Shown: positions 12,621 through 25,800 of the stretch, in pieces
Numbering within the stretch: the stretch's first letter is position 1
Layout: the number at the start of each line of letters is the position of its first letter
Assembly (NCBI GenBank): GCA_020650975.1
Contig: JAIPMN010000542.1
Span: 18,525-74,421 of the forward strand
Length of the DNA: 55,897 nucleotides
Reading direction: 5' to 3'
Source of the DNA: Apostichopus californicus
Lineage: Eukaryota > Echinodermata > Holothuroidea > Aspidochirotida > Stichopodidae
The notes under the pieces: generated by a model
Told to the model about the DNA's origin: nothing
What the model saw: only the letters and a program-made list of their open reading frames with translations
The model's database searches: none
Made by a program: the position numbers and the translations under genes

Positions 12621-13215
12621 TTAAAGCAGCATTTTGCGTTTTGTCGCCGTTTTCCACTTTTTTGACAAGTCCATCGAGTTTTTTACATATATCAATCACA
12701 AAACAACAAACTAAGATATTAGCCAAGTTTTTTCCCTGCCAAAAGCGTTAATTGGCGAGTAATTAAGGACATTTGCAGATAATGAGAAAAGTGTCCACCG
12801 ACAAATTCCACATTTTATATTAATCGCATACAGTTCCCCCAACCCACTAGTTTGAATCCAACCAATCAGAGATGCAAGTTTAGTTATGAGCCGTTGCTAA
12901 AAATAGATTCAAACGTCGAGTTGGTAACTTGGTACAACCAGCGAGCTGGACTCTAACAGCTCCCTGGTACAACTTCTATAGACAATTGACTCAAATCAAG
13001 CATGGTGTTGTATTACGTATTGGCGAGGTTTATTTGAATCCCTACGGAAAATATCTTCGAGAAAAACAAAGTTGTTAGTTGTAAATTTTCGACTTTTATG
13101 CCACCATTTGAAGTAAGATTTGAATAGATAAGCTAGTTATGTATGTTGTTATGGCATCGTGGAATCAGTGAGGTTGAGAAAAAACCATTGAAAATGACGC
13201 AAAATGCTGCTTTAA
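12621..13215. mobile_element. non-autonomous DNA transposon (MITE) with TTAA flanks
   Basis: Two perfect inverted ends enclose 587 bp: AGCAGCATTTTGCGT at 12625-12639 and its reverse complement at 13197-13211. Each is flanked by TTAA (12621-12624 and 13212-13215), and the symmetry extends one base further out, so 20 bp match perfectly. The interior has no long ORF and the remaining sequence is not strongly inverted. A TTAA target duplication is the hallmark of piggyBac-type transposition, but the ends do not start with the CCY usual for that superfamily, so the assignment is tentative. A truncated relative may start at about 43692 (TTTAAAGCAGCAGTTCG). Confidence 0.7.
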
Positions 13216-16200
13216 GTTTAAATATCAGTTTCACTTGGTGCATGTTGCAGACTGTCAAATCATGAAACAGCCAGTTTCGGTAGTTATTATAAAATTTCAG
13301 AGTGAAGTGAGTTTAAGCACTCAAGGTTAGTTTTGGGTAATTGTTTGTGAAAGTTCAGGCATTTCTTGGAAAGGATACCCGGATGTTTGTGAATAAGGTA
13401 ACCAGTGTTCCCTCCTCAGACTATTGTAGTATTTATAGTATTATGTGTTGAAATGACTGTTTGTTTTTGAGGAACAACAATACAAACTTTGCCCATTGAC
13501 CAGTACTAGTAAACATTGACAACCACAATGTATGCTCACATTTACTTCAGCTCCAATTGATGGTTAACAGGTCTTCTGTATCCTCCTCCTCACATAGCTC
13601 CTCTCAAGTTTCATGTTATTGTATTCCACCATACTGCTGCCAAATAGCACTGGGAAGTTTAACCTCATCAAGCACTGTCCTGTCAGGTGGGCTTTGGCTT
13701 GTGGGGGAGGACTGCATGCATTTGTTATGAGTCAGATCTGTTTTTTAATGGTTTGCAACCTTCAAGGGTAATTTAGGTAGTTAAGAGATGTTTTGCTTTC
13801 ATTTCCTGCGATATAGGAAAGCATTAAGTCTGACGTGCACAAAAATCCATACCCGCGGATAACATGTTTCAGCATGGATTTAAGCAGCGTTTCATAGTAT
13901 TATAAGTTTTTACCTTAATTGGTAGTCAGTATAGGCCCCAAATTATAGCACGCTATAATTGCTAGAAGTTGTCAAAAAGTACTTTCCTGGAGGTCTTTAC
14001 TCTCCAAATTGTTCTCAGACATTTGTAAGGAACACATACGATGACTGATTGTGCCAGTGATGAAAATTTCCTTGAAGTTGTAATAAAAACAGTCTAAGAA
14101 GTTAGACCAAAGGTGACCATATTGGAAAACCTAGCTTATATGGGGCCAATGCAGCATACCTTTAATTTATATACATGTATGAAGGGTACAGCCTTGAAGC
14201 TGTAATCCTTGCTTGATTTTTCACAAACAATGTCTGCCAGCAGCCTAGATTTTTTTGTCTAATTTTCGTGAAGTGGACAAGAAACCACCTCTGGTACACA
14301 GGGGAAGTTTAGACGGAAAGTCACTCTGCTGGCCTGAACTCAAAAAGTACAGGAATAAAAATTAAGGGAAGTTTGAAAACCTCTCTTAACCAAACTTTCC
14401 TAAACATTTCAGGTATTCATTCTTGCTGATATGAGGATAACTCTGTTACATACAGAACACACATTAGATTCTACACGTGAAGGTGATTTTGCTTTTTTCT
14501 CTGTTCGAAATTATGGATAGGTTATCCAGTTGCTAAAGTCATGTAAAATTTGATCAAGAGACGTCGTCACAGGTCTATAATGCAAAGTATTCTCATACGT
14601 TACTATTGCAGGACATGATGACACCGTCTGGTACCCGCAGTGTTTTCATTGTTGATTAGTGAGTTAAGGCAAGGCTGGTGTTTAATTAGTCCCCAGGGAA
14701 GGAGGAAGGAACTTGCATTTTTGATTTTGAAGAGACATGCTCTGCCTCAATCCCCATCTCGCGAGTTTTGCTGCTGTGATCCGACTATAGTGTGTTCAGT
14801 TTAAATGAATCCATTGATAGGATTTATGGTAATCACCACTTTGCCAACAAAAAAATGTTGAGAAATGATCAAAATCGTGCATACGATTTAAAGTGCAATC
14901 AGTCCAAGTTAATTGGAAGTTAAAAAGTTAGTTTTAATTTGAAAGGTATAAAAGATACATTCACTTGATACCTGTGGGAATGTTTACTAGTACATGCTGA
15001 TTGGGTTGCTTCTTTAGTTTTTTTGCTGGTTGCATATATATATTTCTTTCAAAACATTTGTGATATTTGTACTGGCTGCACTCAAAGTTATCAAAACAAT
15101 AAGTGAAAATTTCTTCAAAAGCGAGTGCCAAACATGAAAAAGAAAATATTGTGATTGAAAATAATGCAGAAAAATATCTGTTTACATAAAGTGTACTGTG
15201 TGTTGTGCCATATATATCGTGCCATGTTATTTGCGGCAGTGTCTCACTTAACCCTTTCATAAATCACTGTTTAGTTTTTGTAATCAAAATGTCTTCAAGT
15301 TTAGAAATGTTAAGATTAATGAACAAGGTTTATTAAAGTTTCCACAAAATCACATGTTGTCATAGAGAAGAACTAATTAATGTACTTCACTCACATATAA
15401 AGAGAGAGAACGCCTGGTAACATTTAACTGTGTGCTGTGGGTTTCTCACTGACAATTGCATACTACTACCAGCTGCCTACTGTATGTACACAACAAAGTT
15501 TTGCAAAGTTTCAGACATAGCCTTACTCCCTCCACACAGTAGTTCAAACAAGTTTTTACCCCTTTGCTTGGCCTCATTGTGTACGCTACAAGTGTGCACA
15601 GAGATTGCAGTAGCTGTTGTGGGATTTGAGCACTCCTGTTGACCTTGGGGTTACAGAAGTCAATCAGCTGCTGGAATCTGATTGGTCCGTTGCTCCGAAA
15701 GAATGCTGAGTAAGCTTGACTAGGAACTGTAAGCTCAGGACAGACAGGACGGTATCATTACGGCAATAGGGGTTGCTAAACTACACGGATGGTTAGAAAA
15801 GTTTTACGTGATGGGCAAAAGGCGACACATTTTGGGATACGTTTTGAACTACTTTACGTAACAGAAACGCTTTAATTTTTGGAATGGTCTGGAAAAGTGT
15901 TGTACAAAAATATCACTTACGATTCCACAATGCGGGATTGCGGTACATGCAGATAAAGGTTTAGTTAGCGTGCACTCAAATTTTGTTAGGTGATGCTGTT
16001 GTGACTTAAAGTAAATTTGAGCAAAGGACTTTAATGTCAAGACTTGTAAAATAGTGATAAGTACAGAAGTCAAAATATTCTTGCCGGACATTTAGACGAA
16101 ACATCAATATTTTTCACACCAATGCTGCTTAAATAATCATCACTGTATCTCAAAATGTACTAGTGTTTCATGATTTATTGCAATGGAAACGTGATGCCTG

Positions 16201-19200
16201 GCGTTAATAATAAACTGCTCTTTAATTAAGCAGGCAATAGATATGTCTCAGTATCCTGTGTCACATAGTAAAAAGGAAATTAGGCGAGTTTACTGTCCTT
16301 TGTGGACACAGTGTTGTCATTTTGGCGAAGGCGAAGTTGAAAACGGATAGGGTACGCAACTTCTTCAAGTGGTATATTGGGGGGAGGGGCAGGGGGGGGG
16401 GGAGGAGTCAGGGTAGAGCCAAACAGTTCTTTGAGGAAAAGTCTGGGTGTCTAAATTCAACGCTTTCGGTATATATGGCAATACTAAACTTGATTAACAA
16501 TTTTTTCTGTCAAAACAAGTATTTGTGAGATTCCTTTAAAATGTCAGTAAACAGTAATTAATGCCGATGGACGACAATGTACGCTTAGAGCACTTAATAT
16601 ATATATATATTTATGAATGACACTCCTATTACCTGTTAGACAAATAGCCTGCAGTACATAGTTACTTGTCTTGTCCATTAATGTAAGATCAAAGTTGTAT
16701 ATAATTAAGGTCAAGCTGACTGGCTAAGTAAATGAAATTCCCACATGCATTTTCCTTGAATTTATACAAAGGCAAAACAAATTTTGCACTTTTTTGTGGA
16801 AAAATGCAAGCGCTTGTTTTTTCCCGCTACCAGTTGGCAAATGACGAAAGGGTATTTAGCCATTACTGTACATAGCCTTAATTTCGAGGCCTGTACGTTT
16901 AAGTTAATAGTACACTGTGCATTACTGCACTTGACTTGAAAAGTCAAGTACAAGTTTGGAAGTGCTGTTCACGTCTCCTATCTTTGGGCTAGGGAAGGAG
17001 AAGCTAATAATCTGTTCCGCTGTGTCCTCTTTCATGTATCATTTTGTATGTCAGCTTCAACTTTCTTTATACTCCCTTACCCTCACCCCTTGGTAGTATT
17101 TCCTCTTTAAGTACTATCGTTTACTATGCGTAGGACTTCATCAACATCAACTCTTCACATGCAGTGAACTTTTAGGCATCTTCACAGTTAAAATGACGGT
17201 TTGGTTACTATTCACATGGTTCACATGCTGTCTGGAAAAGAAGGGAAAAGACAGACTACTTGCTTGGTCTTCAGAGACTTTAATTTTTGGTTTTCGATGA
17301 TTTTGCAAGAGTTTTAACTAGTCTTTCTGTTGGTAGGCTAACATTAGGTCCTCATTAGTGTGTAGATTTCATAGTAAACCAAACAATGTGTTTTGGTCAG
17401 GGAAAAAATTCTGCAATTTAATTTGTTCAAAAGTGTGGGAACCACGTTTTCAAAACAAATATCAGCACGTAGCCTATATAGAATAATCCTGATCTAACAT
17501 CCGGCCATGCTTTTGTTGATTATTCCATAGTAGTAACGTGCATGTTTGTTTCCCTAGTCAAGTACAAGTTTACCAAATGCCATTCACAAAATATACAGCG
17601 TGTGTATGTTTAATGACACTACTACAAAGCAACCTTAGGACAGTTAAACAAACTCTACTATAATGTCCAGACAACAAGACTGGCAAACCATACTTTTTTA
17701 TATAGGTATAAACTTAAATGTCTAGATTTTTGCACCGGACAATCCTTGGAGTAAGTTGTCCTATATCACACCACACTGTCATGTAGATACAAGTATACAG
17801 GTTTAACAGTTTAGCTGAAATTGCATTTGTCATTACGGGTACGGTAAGGCTAAGTATGAGCTAATTATTGGTGCTATCGGGCAACCGGTGCTCATACAGG
17901 CACATGCTACCGCAAGAAAGGGCGTAACCTAACGAGAAAACACATGTGACAAACAGTAATTTTCAAGGATACTTAAGTGCAGTGCTATTAGTATGTGAGA
18001 AAAGAGTGACAAAGGAAGCCAAGGTTCTGACTCAGAAACCCTCTCTCAGATTAAAAACAGGTGAAAACGGTTGGATGAATATATGCCAGCCTGAAAACTT
18101 GTCGTGAATGTTGAAATGGTTAGATTTGGAATGAAGAGGGTAGTGACCTCAAAAGGGTAATTGGGTGGCGCAGTGCGTGAATGTTACCAGTTGTTATAAG
18201 CTACTGTAGGTGGATAGGGGTGCATACCCAATAGGAGACAAGTAAGTTTTGGGATTTATTGGTGACAATTAATGATTTGATGCACTTTGTAATGTTCCAG
18301 TACTGGAGTGGTTTTTGTGTTTGAGAGGATGAGCAGAATGGAATGTGCAGTTCTTGAAATGAATTTAAACCAAATAAAACCAAATTATCTTTCATTTCTT
18401 TCAGGATAAACAATTGTTTTGTAAGACTTGTTTCAACATCCCATGAATTTGAACGTAGGCCTTCTTACTTTACATCATGTGGTAAAACACTAAAGCAATT
18501 TGCAAAAATTTTAACAAGTCTGCACTTGAAAACATAAAGCAACTTATTGAAGAGCATTTGCTTTAATAGAAACTGCTGAAGTTGTACCCTGTATGTCTTT
18601 TCATTGCAAAAACCTTTTTGTTTGAATTTGCTTGTATAGCATGAGTAGTTTAAGAAACTGGAATAGTTTTTGATTAGTTGCCACATTTCTTTGGTTTGTG
18701 ACTGCTTTATAGAACAGTCTGCATTTAAGTAGATGTCTCTGTAGTTAAATATATGAAACTATGGTTCGATCAATTGTAAATGTTAAAACCTCTGAAAGAA
18801 AGTCAAAACAAAGAACAGCACTATGCCTTAGACCAACCAGCAAATGGAATCCATGCGGTCATGATAATGATGACATGCGTGTTTGCGTGTACAGTAATTG
18901 ACCACTGGCTTGTATTATATGATGTTTACTTTGCGTTTTCTCCCTGTCTCCACTCTGTAGACTTATTTAAAGTACTTTTCTCTACAAGGACCGTATTGCT
19001 TTCTGTGGAGGTCAAAGGTCATTACAATAACAATAGGCTGGTCAATTGCCCATGCAATAAAAGTAGCAATAACAGTGATCGAAGTTCCAACTAAGAACAT
19101 TTTCTACAAAGAATACCTACATGCTAAAATACTGTCAGACAGCTGTATGTAGACTGTTAACCAATCAAATCGTCAGAAAATATCTGTTACAGAGAGGGCA

Positions 19201-19829
19201 AAAGTTCTGTATAATGGTTGTAGTTAGCCATGTTTACAACCCTACGGCAATTCAATGAGTGCTGCTGTATTATTGCCGCTGTTTATGATACATAAAGGTG
19301 CTTTATACTTTAAAACCTAGATCATAAATGCTCGTGCCGAAATACCTTTTTTATTGAACAATTCTTTAATGGAAACACTTTACTTTCATCAAACCATGCC
19401 AAAATGTGTATCAAGTTTGCCCAGTCAGAATTTGTTCAACTACTTGTCCCCCAGGCGACCTGAAATTGATCAAAATTCTGTGGTTTTGAAAGATCAGTAG
19501 ATCATTAACGATTCGCCCTGGTACTGATCGCTGTTAGATAAAGAAAAGAAAAACTGGGTTATATCACTCGGACTACTTCAGTGATTAACTTAGTTGTCTG
19601 AAAAGGAATATGGGACAAACATCAGTCCTGTTTATGTGTACAATGGATCTGGATTACAAAAGTGTGTCACTGAAGAATGTAAAGTTAAACCTTTATGGGA
19701 AAATTTAACATATTTAATGTTATTTAAAATTATTTCCTTAAACTATCCAACCTTGTTTTGAACTGCATTTTCTGGATTCGTATGTGTCAGTGTTTGTAAT
19801 TCTCTATTTTATGTCTGTTCTTCTTGCAG
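13216..19829. other. non-coding stretch before the zinc-finger coding exon
   Basis: No supported coding exon. A G-rich run able to form a quadruplex lies at about 16379-16407 (GGGGGGAGGGGCAGGGGGGG and onward). Small ORFs at 15.4, 18.5 and 18.8 kb look like chance reading frames. The stretch ends in a good polypyrimidine acceptor, TGTTCTTCTTGCAG, at 19816-19829, marking the start of the first coding exon of the zinc-finger gene. Confidence 0.45.
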
Positions 19830-19866
19830 ATCACGCAAATAGGTTATCCTGAAAGATTGGAAACAC

Positions 19867-22800
19867 ATGGAGGTGGCAAAGATGACTAAACACATCGACT
19901 ATCAGAGGATGGATATTGCAAAACGAGTAGCAGAAACCCTTACAAATGTCGACGTTCCAACTTTCCAGGGACATGACAAAAAAGAAGCTGAGAGTCTGAA
20001 ACAAGAAATAGCAGATACGAGAGAAAAGTCACCGCTGCTGGATGCAGATGGCTCACGTCATCATAGTGTCTCCGGAGATACGAACAATAAACATGAAAGC
20101 AAAGAAAGTCTCTCTGCAGGCTTTCCTCCTAGCAGTTTACCTCGTCCAGATGAGTCAAATGTACCGGTACTACACGACGGGGAAGTTGTTGTACCTACTG
20201 TGCCTTTACAAACTAGTGATGATCCATCACATCAGACTATACTTGAAAATACTAAAAACAGTTTGAATGCCTTAAATGATTCATGTGCAGACATTTCTGA
20301 TGGAACATTGATCATGGATGAAGTTATTCCTTCTCCAAAGTCTTCCATAGATGACGACAAAGTAGTCGTAAGAACTAAGGGTTCTGATGATCTAGATAAT
20401 GTTACCGATGTGACTAAAAGCGTGAAAGAGGTTTCGATTGCGACCGATGTCAAATGCGCAGCAAAAGAGGAGCTTCCTGAACAAAATATTCAGGAACGGG
20501 AAGGAACGTCGAACAATGTTCCAGTTGTTTCGAAGAAGAAACCAAAGAAGTTAGAATCGATTCTTTCTAATTTGAAATCAAAGAGTCTATTGTCTCAAAG
20601 CTCTCCTGTTCGTGAGGAAGTAGTGAACGTTCCTGAAGATGAGGAGGATGAACCCATCCCGGAATTGCCTCCTGGAACAATCATTGTTACGCCAACTGAT
20701 GTAGACGTTAAAAAGATAGCAGTTCGCCGGAAAAAACATCGCAAAGTCAGGAAGCATGACTTGCCTTTGAATAAGGCCAAGTTAGAAGGCATGATAAATG
20801 CTGCAACAGACATTAAAGATTTGTGTGGTGTCACTGATGGCATCATTGACTTAGCAACAGTCGAAGAACTACAGCATACCAAGGAAAGCAAAACAGAAGG
20901 ATATAGTCAGAATGAAATGAACAGTGCTGGAAATAATAACTCTAATAATCTGCAACCAATACAAGTCAACCACGGGGGGACCTCTCAGAGTTTGATTCAA
21001 AGTGGGTCTGGAGTCACGACTAACCAGCCGGTGATGATTGGAATAGCACAGGTAATTATGCTAATCACACAACTTTGTCTCCTAAAACTAATACTACTGT
21101 CCCTGAGTACAAAATACAAAAACTGCAGTACACTGTTGCACTTGTACAGCAATTCATCCATTTTGCATAGCACTTTGAGATGCCATACCAAATAAATTTC
21201 TCCCTGTGTTACAGATTCTATCCTGGCAACCTACACACTTGTTTATTAGCAAATAGGTTATCTACTGTTTCGTATTAAAGGATGAAAGTACAGCCGAAAT
21301 TTGTGTTGATATGTCTCAGTCCATCAAAAAGAAGAAAAAAAAATAGTATATGTAACTTTTGTATCTATTTCAATTGTTATTTTATTCACTTCTAAAACTT
21401 ATTTTTATATCTGGAATGCTCCTTCAGGGCAGATGGATAATGAGATCTGCTGCTCAATACAGCCATAAATGTTAATGTGACTAGTCAAGTTTTTGTTACA
21501 AAGTTTGATAGTTTATATGACCCAGCTGTTGATGTTTATTCCATTGTTTCATTACTTTGCATAGCTTCTACATCATGGAATGTTAATAAACTGTTTGTTT
21601 ATTAATTTGCATTTTCTGTCTCCAAATGGATGTTGTCTGTTTCTCTTGAATGGAGAGAGCTTTTAGAAGTAATTTCACATTTCACTCAAAGTTTTATTCC
21701 TTTTTTCCCCCTCCTCAGAATGGTGCATTGAACCAGTCTACTAACCTTACTATAGTCAACTCCGCCTCCACCCAGCTTCAGCTTCTACAACGTCAACAGT
21801 CATTCCAGCAAGCAGATCAGTTCACCTCCATTCCAATTCAGCAACAGGTATCCACACTTCCTTCTGGACAGAATGTAATATTCCAGAGCCCACAGAATTC
21901 AGTAGGAGCACAGATAATCGTCCAAGGTCAACCGGTGCTGATGAATCATGGCATTGGGTCATCACCTTATCAAGTAGCTGTCAATACTGTCAATAACCAA
22001 CCAGTGGTCTCTGGTCAACTTCAATCACCAATCCTCACCTCTCATCTTCAACAGACTAGGTTAGGAAACCAACAACAGTATAGCCCCAATGGCATACAAA
22101 CACCATCAAATCAGATGGTACAACAAACTAGACCTCAGCAACCCTTCTCCCACCAAGTGGGGTCATCTGTCTTCCAGGCAACACCTCAAGCAGGGGCGAC
22201 ACAGTCCAAGTCTCAGCCAATTTTTGTGCTTCAGAGGGGAGATACCCTGAAACTAGATGCCAGTGGTAATTTAGTGGTGGTAGCTAGAGGGGATGTGAAA
22301 GTAGATCCCAAGCCAGTAGCAAGTATTAGTCAACAACAGAACATGTTAACTCAAGCTGCTCCAGTCCTTCCTCCATTACGACAAATGCCACCAGTGGTTT
22401 TGACAGCTGCAACAGTTGGTAACAATGCAGCAGCCAGTCCATCTATTTACTCTAGTCCTGTAATCTCAACAGCAGCCGTGAGCTTGCCGTCATTAAAACC
22501 TATTTCACAACTGACAAGAACTGTTTCTCCAGGAATACTATCTGTGTCAGATGTGACTCCTAGGAGCACCCACCACAGCACCTCAACTGTGATTGCTGTA
22601 ACCAATACTACAGTGAACACAGATGCTTTTGCTACTAAGCAACCTCAACAACAAGGTATTCTAGCACAAGCCTTGAATGCTCCTCAATCGGCATACTTAG
22701 ATTCCGCATCTGGTCTCCATTTAGCAGCTTCAGGACTCATTCGGCAGACAAACTTGCCAAGCGGTGAAGGACAAGCCCTACTGGCCAAGTTGCAACAACC

Positions 22801-25800
22801 TCAAGTAATGGAAGCCATAACAAATGCTGCCAATAGCATGAAGAACCCAGTCCATGTACCTGGAACTGCCACACAGCTTCCAAAACAAATCAGAATTGTT
22901 TACCGTACCTCTCAAGCCAGCCAGTTGAAAAATAGCAGTGGATCAAATGAACCACGGAAAGTTACCTTATTTAGCTGTTCTATTTGCACCAAGATCTTTC
23001 TGAGGAAAGAGACATATGACCAGCACTTAGCTACTCACTATGCAGGATTCAGTTGTTCAAAATGTCTCATGAAGTTTGTTTCATCTTCAGTCCTGGCTCA
23101 ACATCAGAAGGTCTGTACGAAGTCAAATGAAGAGAGTAACGTTCCCTTTAGCTGTGCTCACTGCCAGATGCGTTTCAAGTATACTAGAGAACTTACCCCA
23201 CATACACAAAGATGTCATCCTGGGAAACCTGTTAAGGCTCTCTTCCACTCCAGTTCTGTGGTCAACAGTAGTCTAAAAGATACCAAAGGTTTGAACAACA
23301 AACCAACTCCTACTACGCTGCCTATTGCTTCATCAACGCCAAAGCCGTCGGTGCTGATACCAAGACCAAGCCAAAAACCTTCAGTAACAGAAACAAAACA
23401 GACCATAACCATTAAAATTCCTGTAACACCACCTGTAAAAGAAGAGAAATTGGTTCGTGTGGAGAAAGTAAAGTCTCCACGAACTAAGGACGTTAAAGAA
23501 GTAAAAGATGACCTGTGGATCCCCTTGCCAAAGAGCAGAAAACGAAACAAAAAATTAAAAAAGAAGAAACATCCAAAGTATCTGTTTAGTGACACTGTTG
23601 AACCTGGTTTTCCAAAGTCAAGGAAAATGAACATATGTGATGAGTGGTATGGCAGCATTCTCATTCATAAAGATCCAGAATGCACAACTTCCAAACTTAT
23701 TAAAAAACATGGAGAAAGGAAGAAGTCCGGGAAACGTCCGTACCTATGCAAACTTTGTCCAAAAGACTTCTTTTCTGAACATTGCCTATTTGAGCACATC
23801 AAGATCCACACAAAGCCGTTCACATGCGGTGAGTGCGGCCTGCGGAATGCACGCAAGGACAACATCATGAAACACATACAGCTTGTTCACCAAGGTCCTA
23901 AGTACAAAACCAGAGACAAACGGAGGAAGGAATTCAGAGGTGGTCGGAGCAGAAAGAGGCTAAAACTCTCTGGGGAGAATGAAAGTAATTCAGGTAGCGA
24001 GGAAGAAAGCGATGGAGAACACGCAAATGGTGGTGAAAACAACAAAAGCAGCAACGATCCATATGACAGTGAGACAGAGCTCCCCACCATGGTGAAGGAA
24101 AGCTCCAGACTCAGTAGACTCAAAAGGAGACATCAAAGTAAAATGAACGGTGAGAACCAAGAGCCGGAAAAGAAAGAAATTGAAGAGGATGCCATCGACC
24201 AGATAACAGATCTAACACCAGATTGCAATTCAGGTGGTAAAGTAGATGCAGAGAGTGTTGAAGAGATAGACCTGACAGCTGATGCAGATGGTAAAGTAGA
24301 CATTCATGATGGTTGTAGTAATGATGATGATAGTAAAGGCGTATCTGAGAATGTAAGTGATGTAAGAACCGATACTGGGAATGCAAAAATGGAAGGGGAG
24401 GAAGTTATCACAGTCTCAAATGACTGTGATATGAGTTCAGAGCATGCACCTCCGACCAGTGATGACAGCAAAGGATCTGCTAACACTTCATCTGAAAGAA
24501 ATGTTGAAGATAGCAGTGCAAATGAGTCAGTAGTTGTCTGCAAAACTGAGGATGCCCTTCCCAATGATAACAGCAAAGGACCTAAGAGAGCTGACAATGA
24601 TGTTGAAATGGTGGATGTGTCAGATCAAAACCAGCAGAGTGCTCTTGAAATGAAACAGAATGACTCCACTAGCCCTACCTCCCAACCTGAGACTTCAGAA
24701 ACTGTCATTGGCACTGAGAGGATGACCGATAACATCACTCAGTCTGCCAAAAGTGATGACGTTGATGATGCTATAGAAGCTATAGATGACTGCGAGTTGG
24801 AAGCTGAGATGGTGAAGGAAGAGACATCGGGTAAAGCAGTGATTCCACGAGAAGAAACTCCCGAAACTGATGTCATGGATCGGGAGAAATCCGATGAAGA
24901 TATAGTAGATGTAAAGAATGAAGATTTGCTGCCATCAACAGCATTCACGGTGAGTACCTTATTTTGCAGTGATGAAGGTTTCAGTGGCGATGATAACGAT
25001 AAGAACGTACATGGGAATAAAGCAGATGAAACAGAGCAGACTGTAAATAAAACCTTAAATCAATCAGATCTTTCAGGGGCATTATTTGAAGATAATGAAG
25101 CTGATGACAACACTCTTCCCGTTGAAACGGAAGAGCCAGTTGTGCCTCACATTGTGTCTGTGAGATCTCTTAACCAAGACCAAGAGTGCGAGTTAACAGA
25201 AGGTTACAAAGAAGAAGAAGAAGATGAAGAAGAAGAAGAAGAAGAGAATGTTCAACCGTCTGCAGAACCTCAACCAAAGCAACCAAACATTGAAAGCAAT
25301 GAACTGATGGCTCAGATGGCCAATTCTGACACAACAGAATCAAGTAAAGACCAAGAAAGTTCAGCTGAATACAAAAACCCAGAAAAGGAACACCTAGTTC
25401 CAGTTTTTTCACCGAGTGGAAGCACTGTTCTTGGCTACAGAGAAGGAGTTTCGAATGATGGCAAAGGTGGAGTAACGACTGGACCAACACCACCAATTTC
25501 GACAATGCCGCCTTTTTCAGGTGGTCACAATCCCTACTTTGTGAATCCATCTAGACAACCATTCCTTTGTCCCAAATCGCCTCGAAAACAGGATCAACAT
25601 CCTTTCTTGAATGGTTTTGCAAGACCTCCACCTGGGGTTTTCCCATCACAAGGACCCCTTTTTATGCATAACCCATACTTGCATCAGCCTCCACCATACC
25701 CGGGCAGTGCATTCATGTCATCAGATGTAAGGGCATCACTTTCCAGAGTTTATGGATCTGATCCTAAAAGAAACTTTCCTGGAATGATGGCTGTTGGTAA

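Noticed and set aside
24950..24969. Intron-like GTGAGT...TTTTGCAG inside exon 2 of the zinc-finger gene
   Set aside because: The interval is only 20 bases, too short for splicing, and removing it would break the reading frame, which is otherwise open for 7.6 kb.
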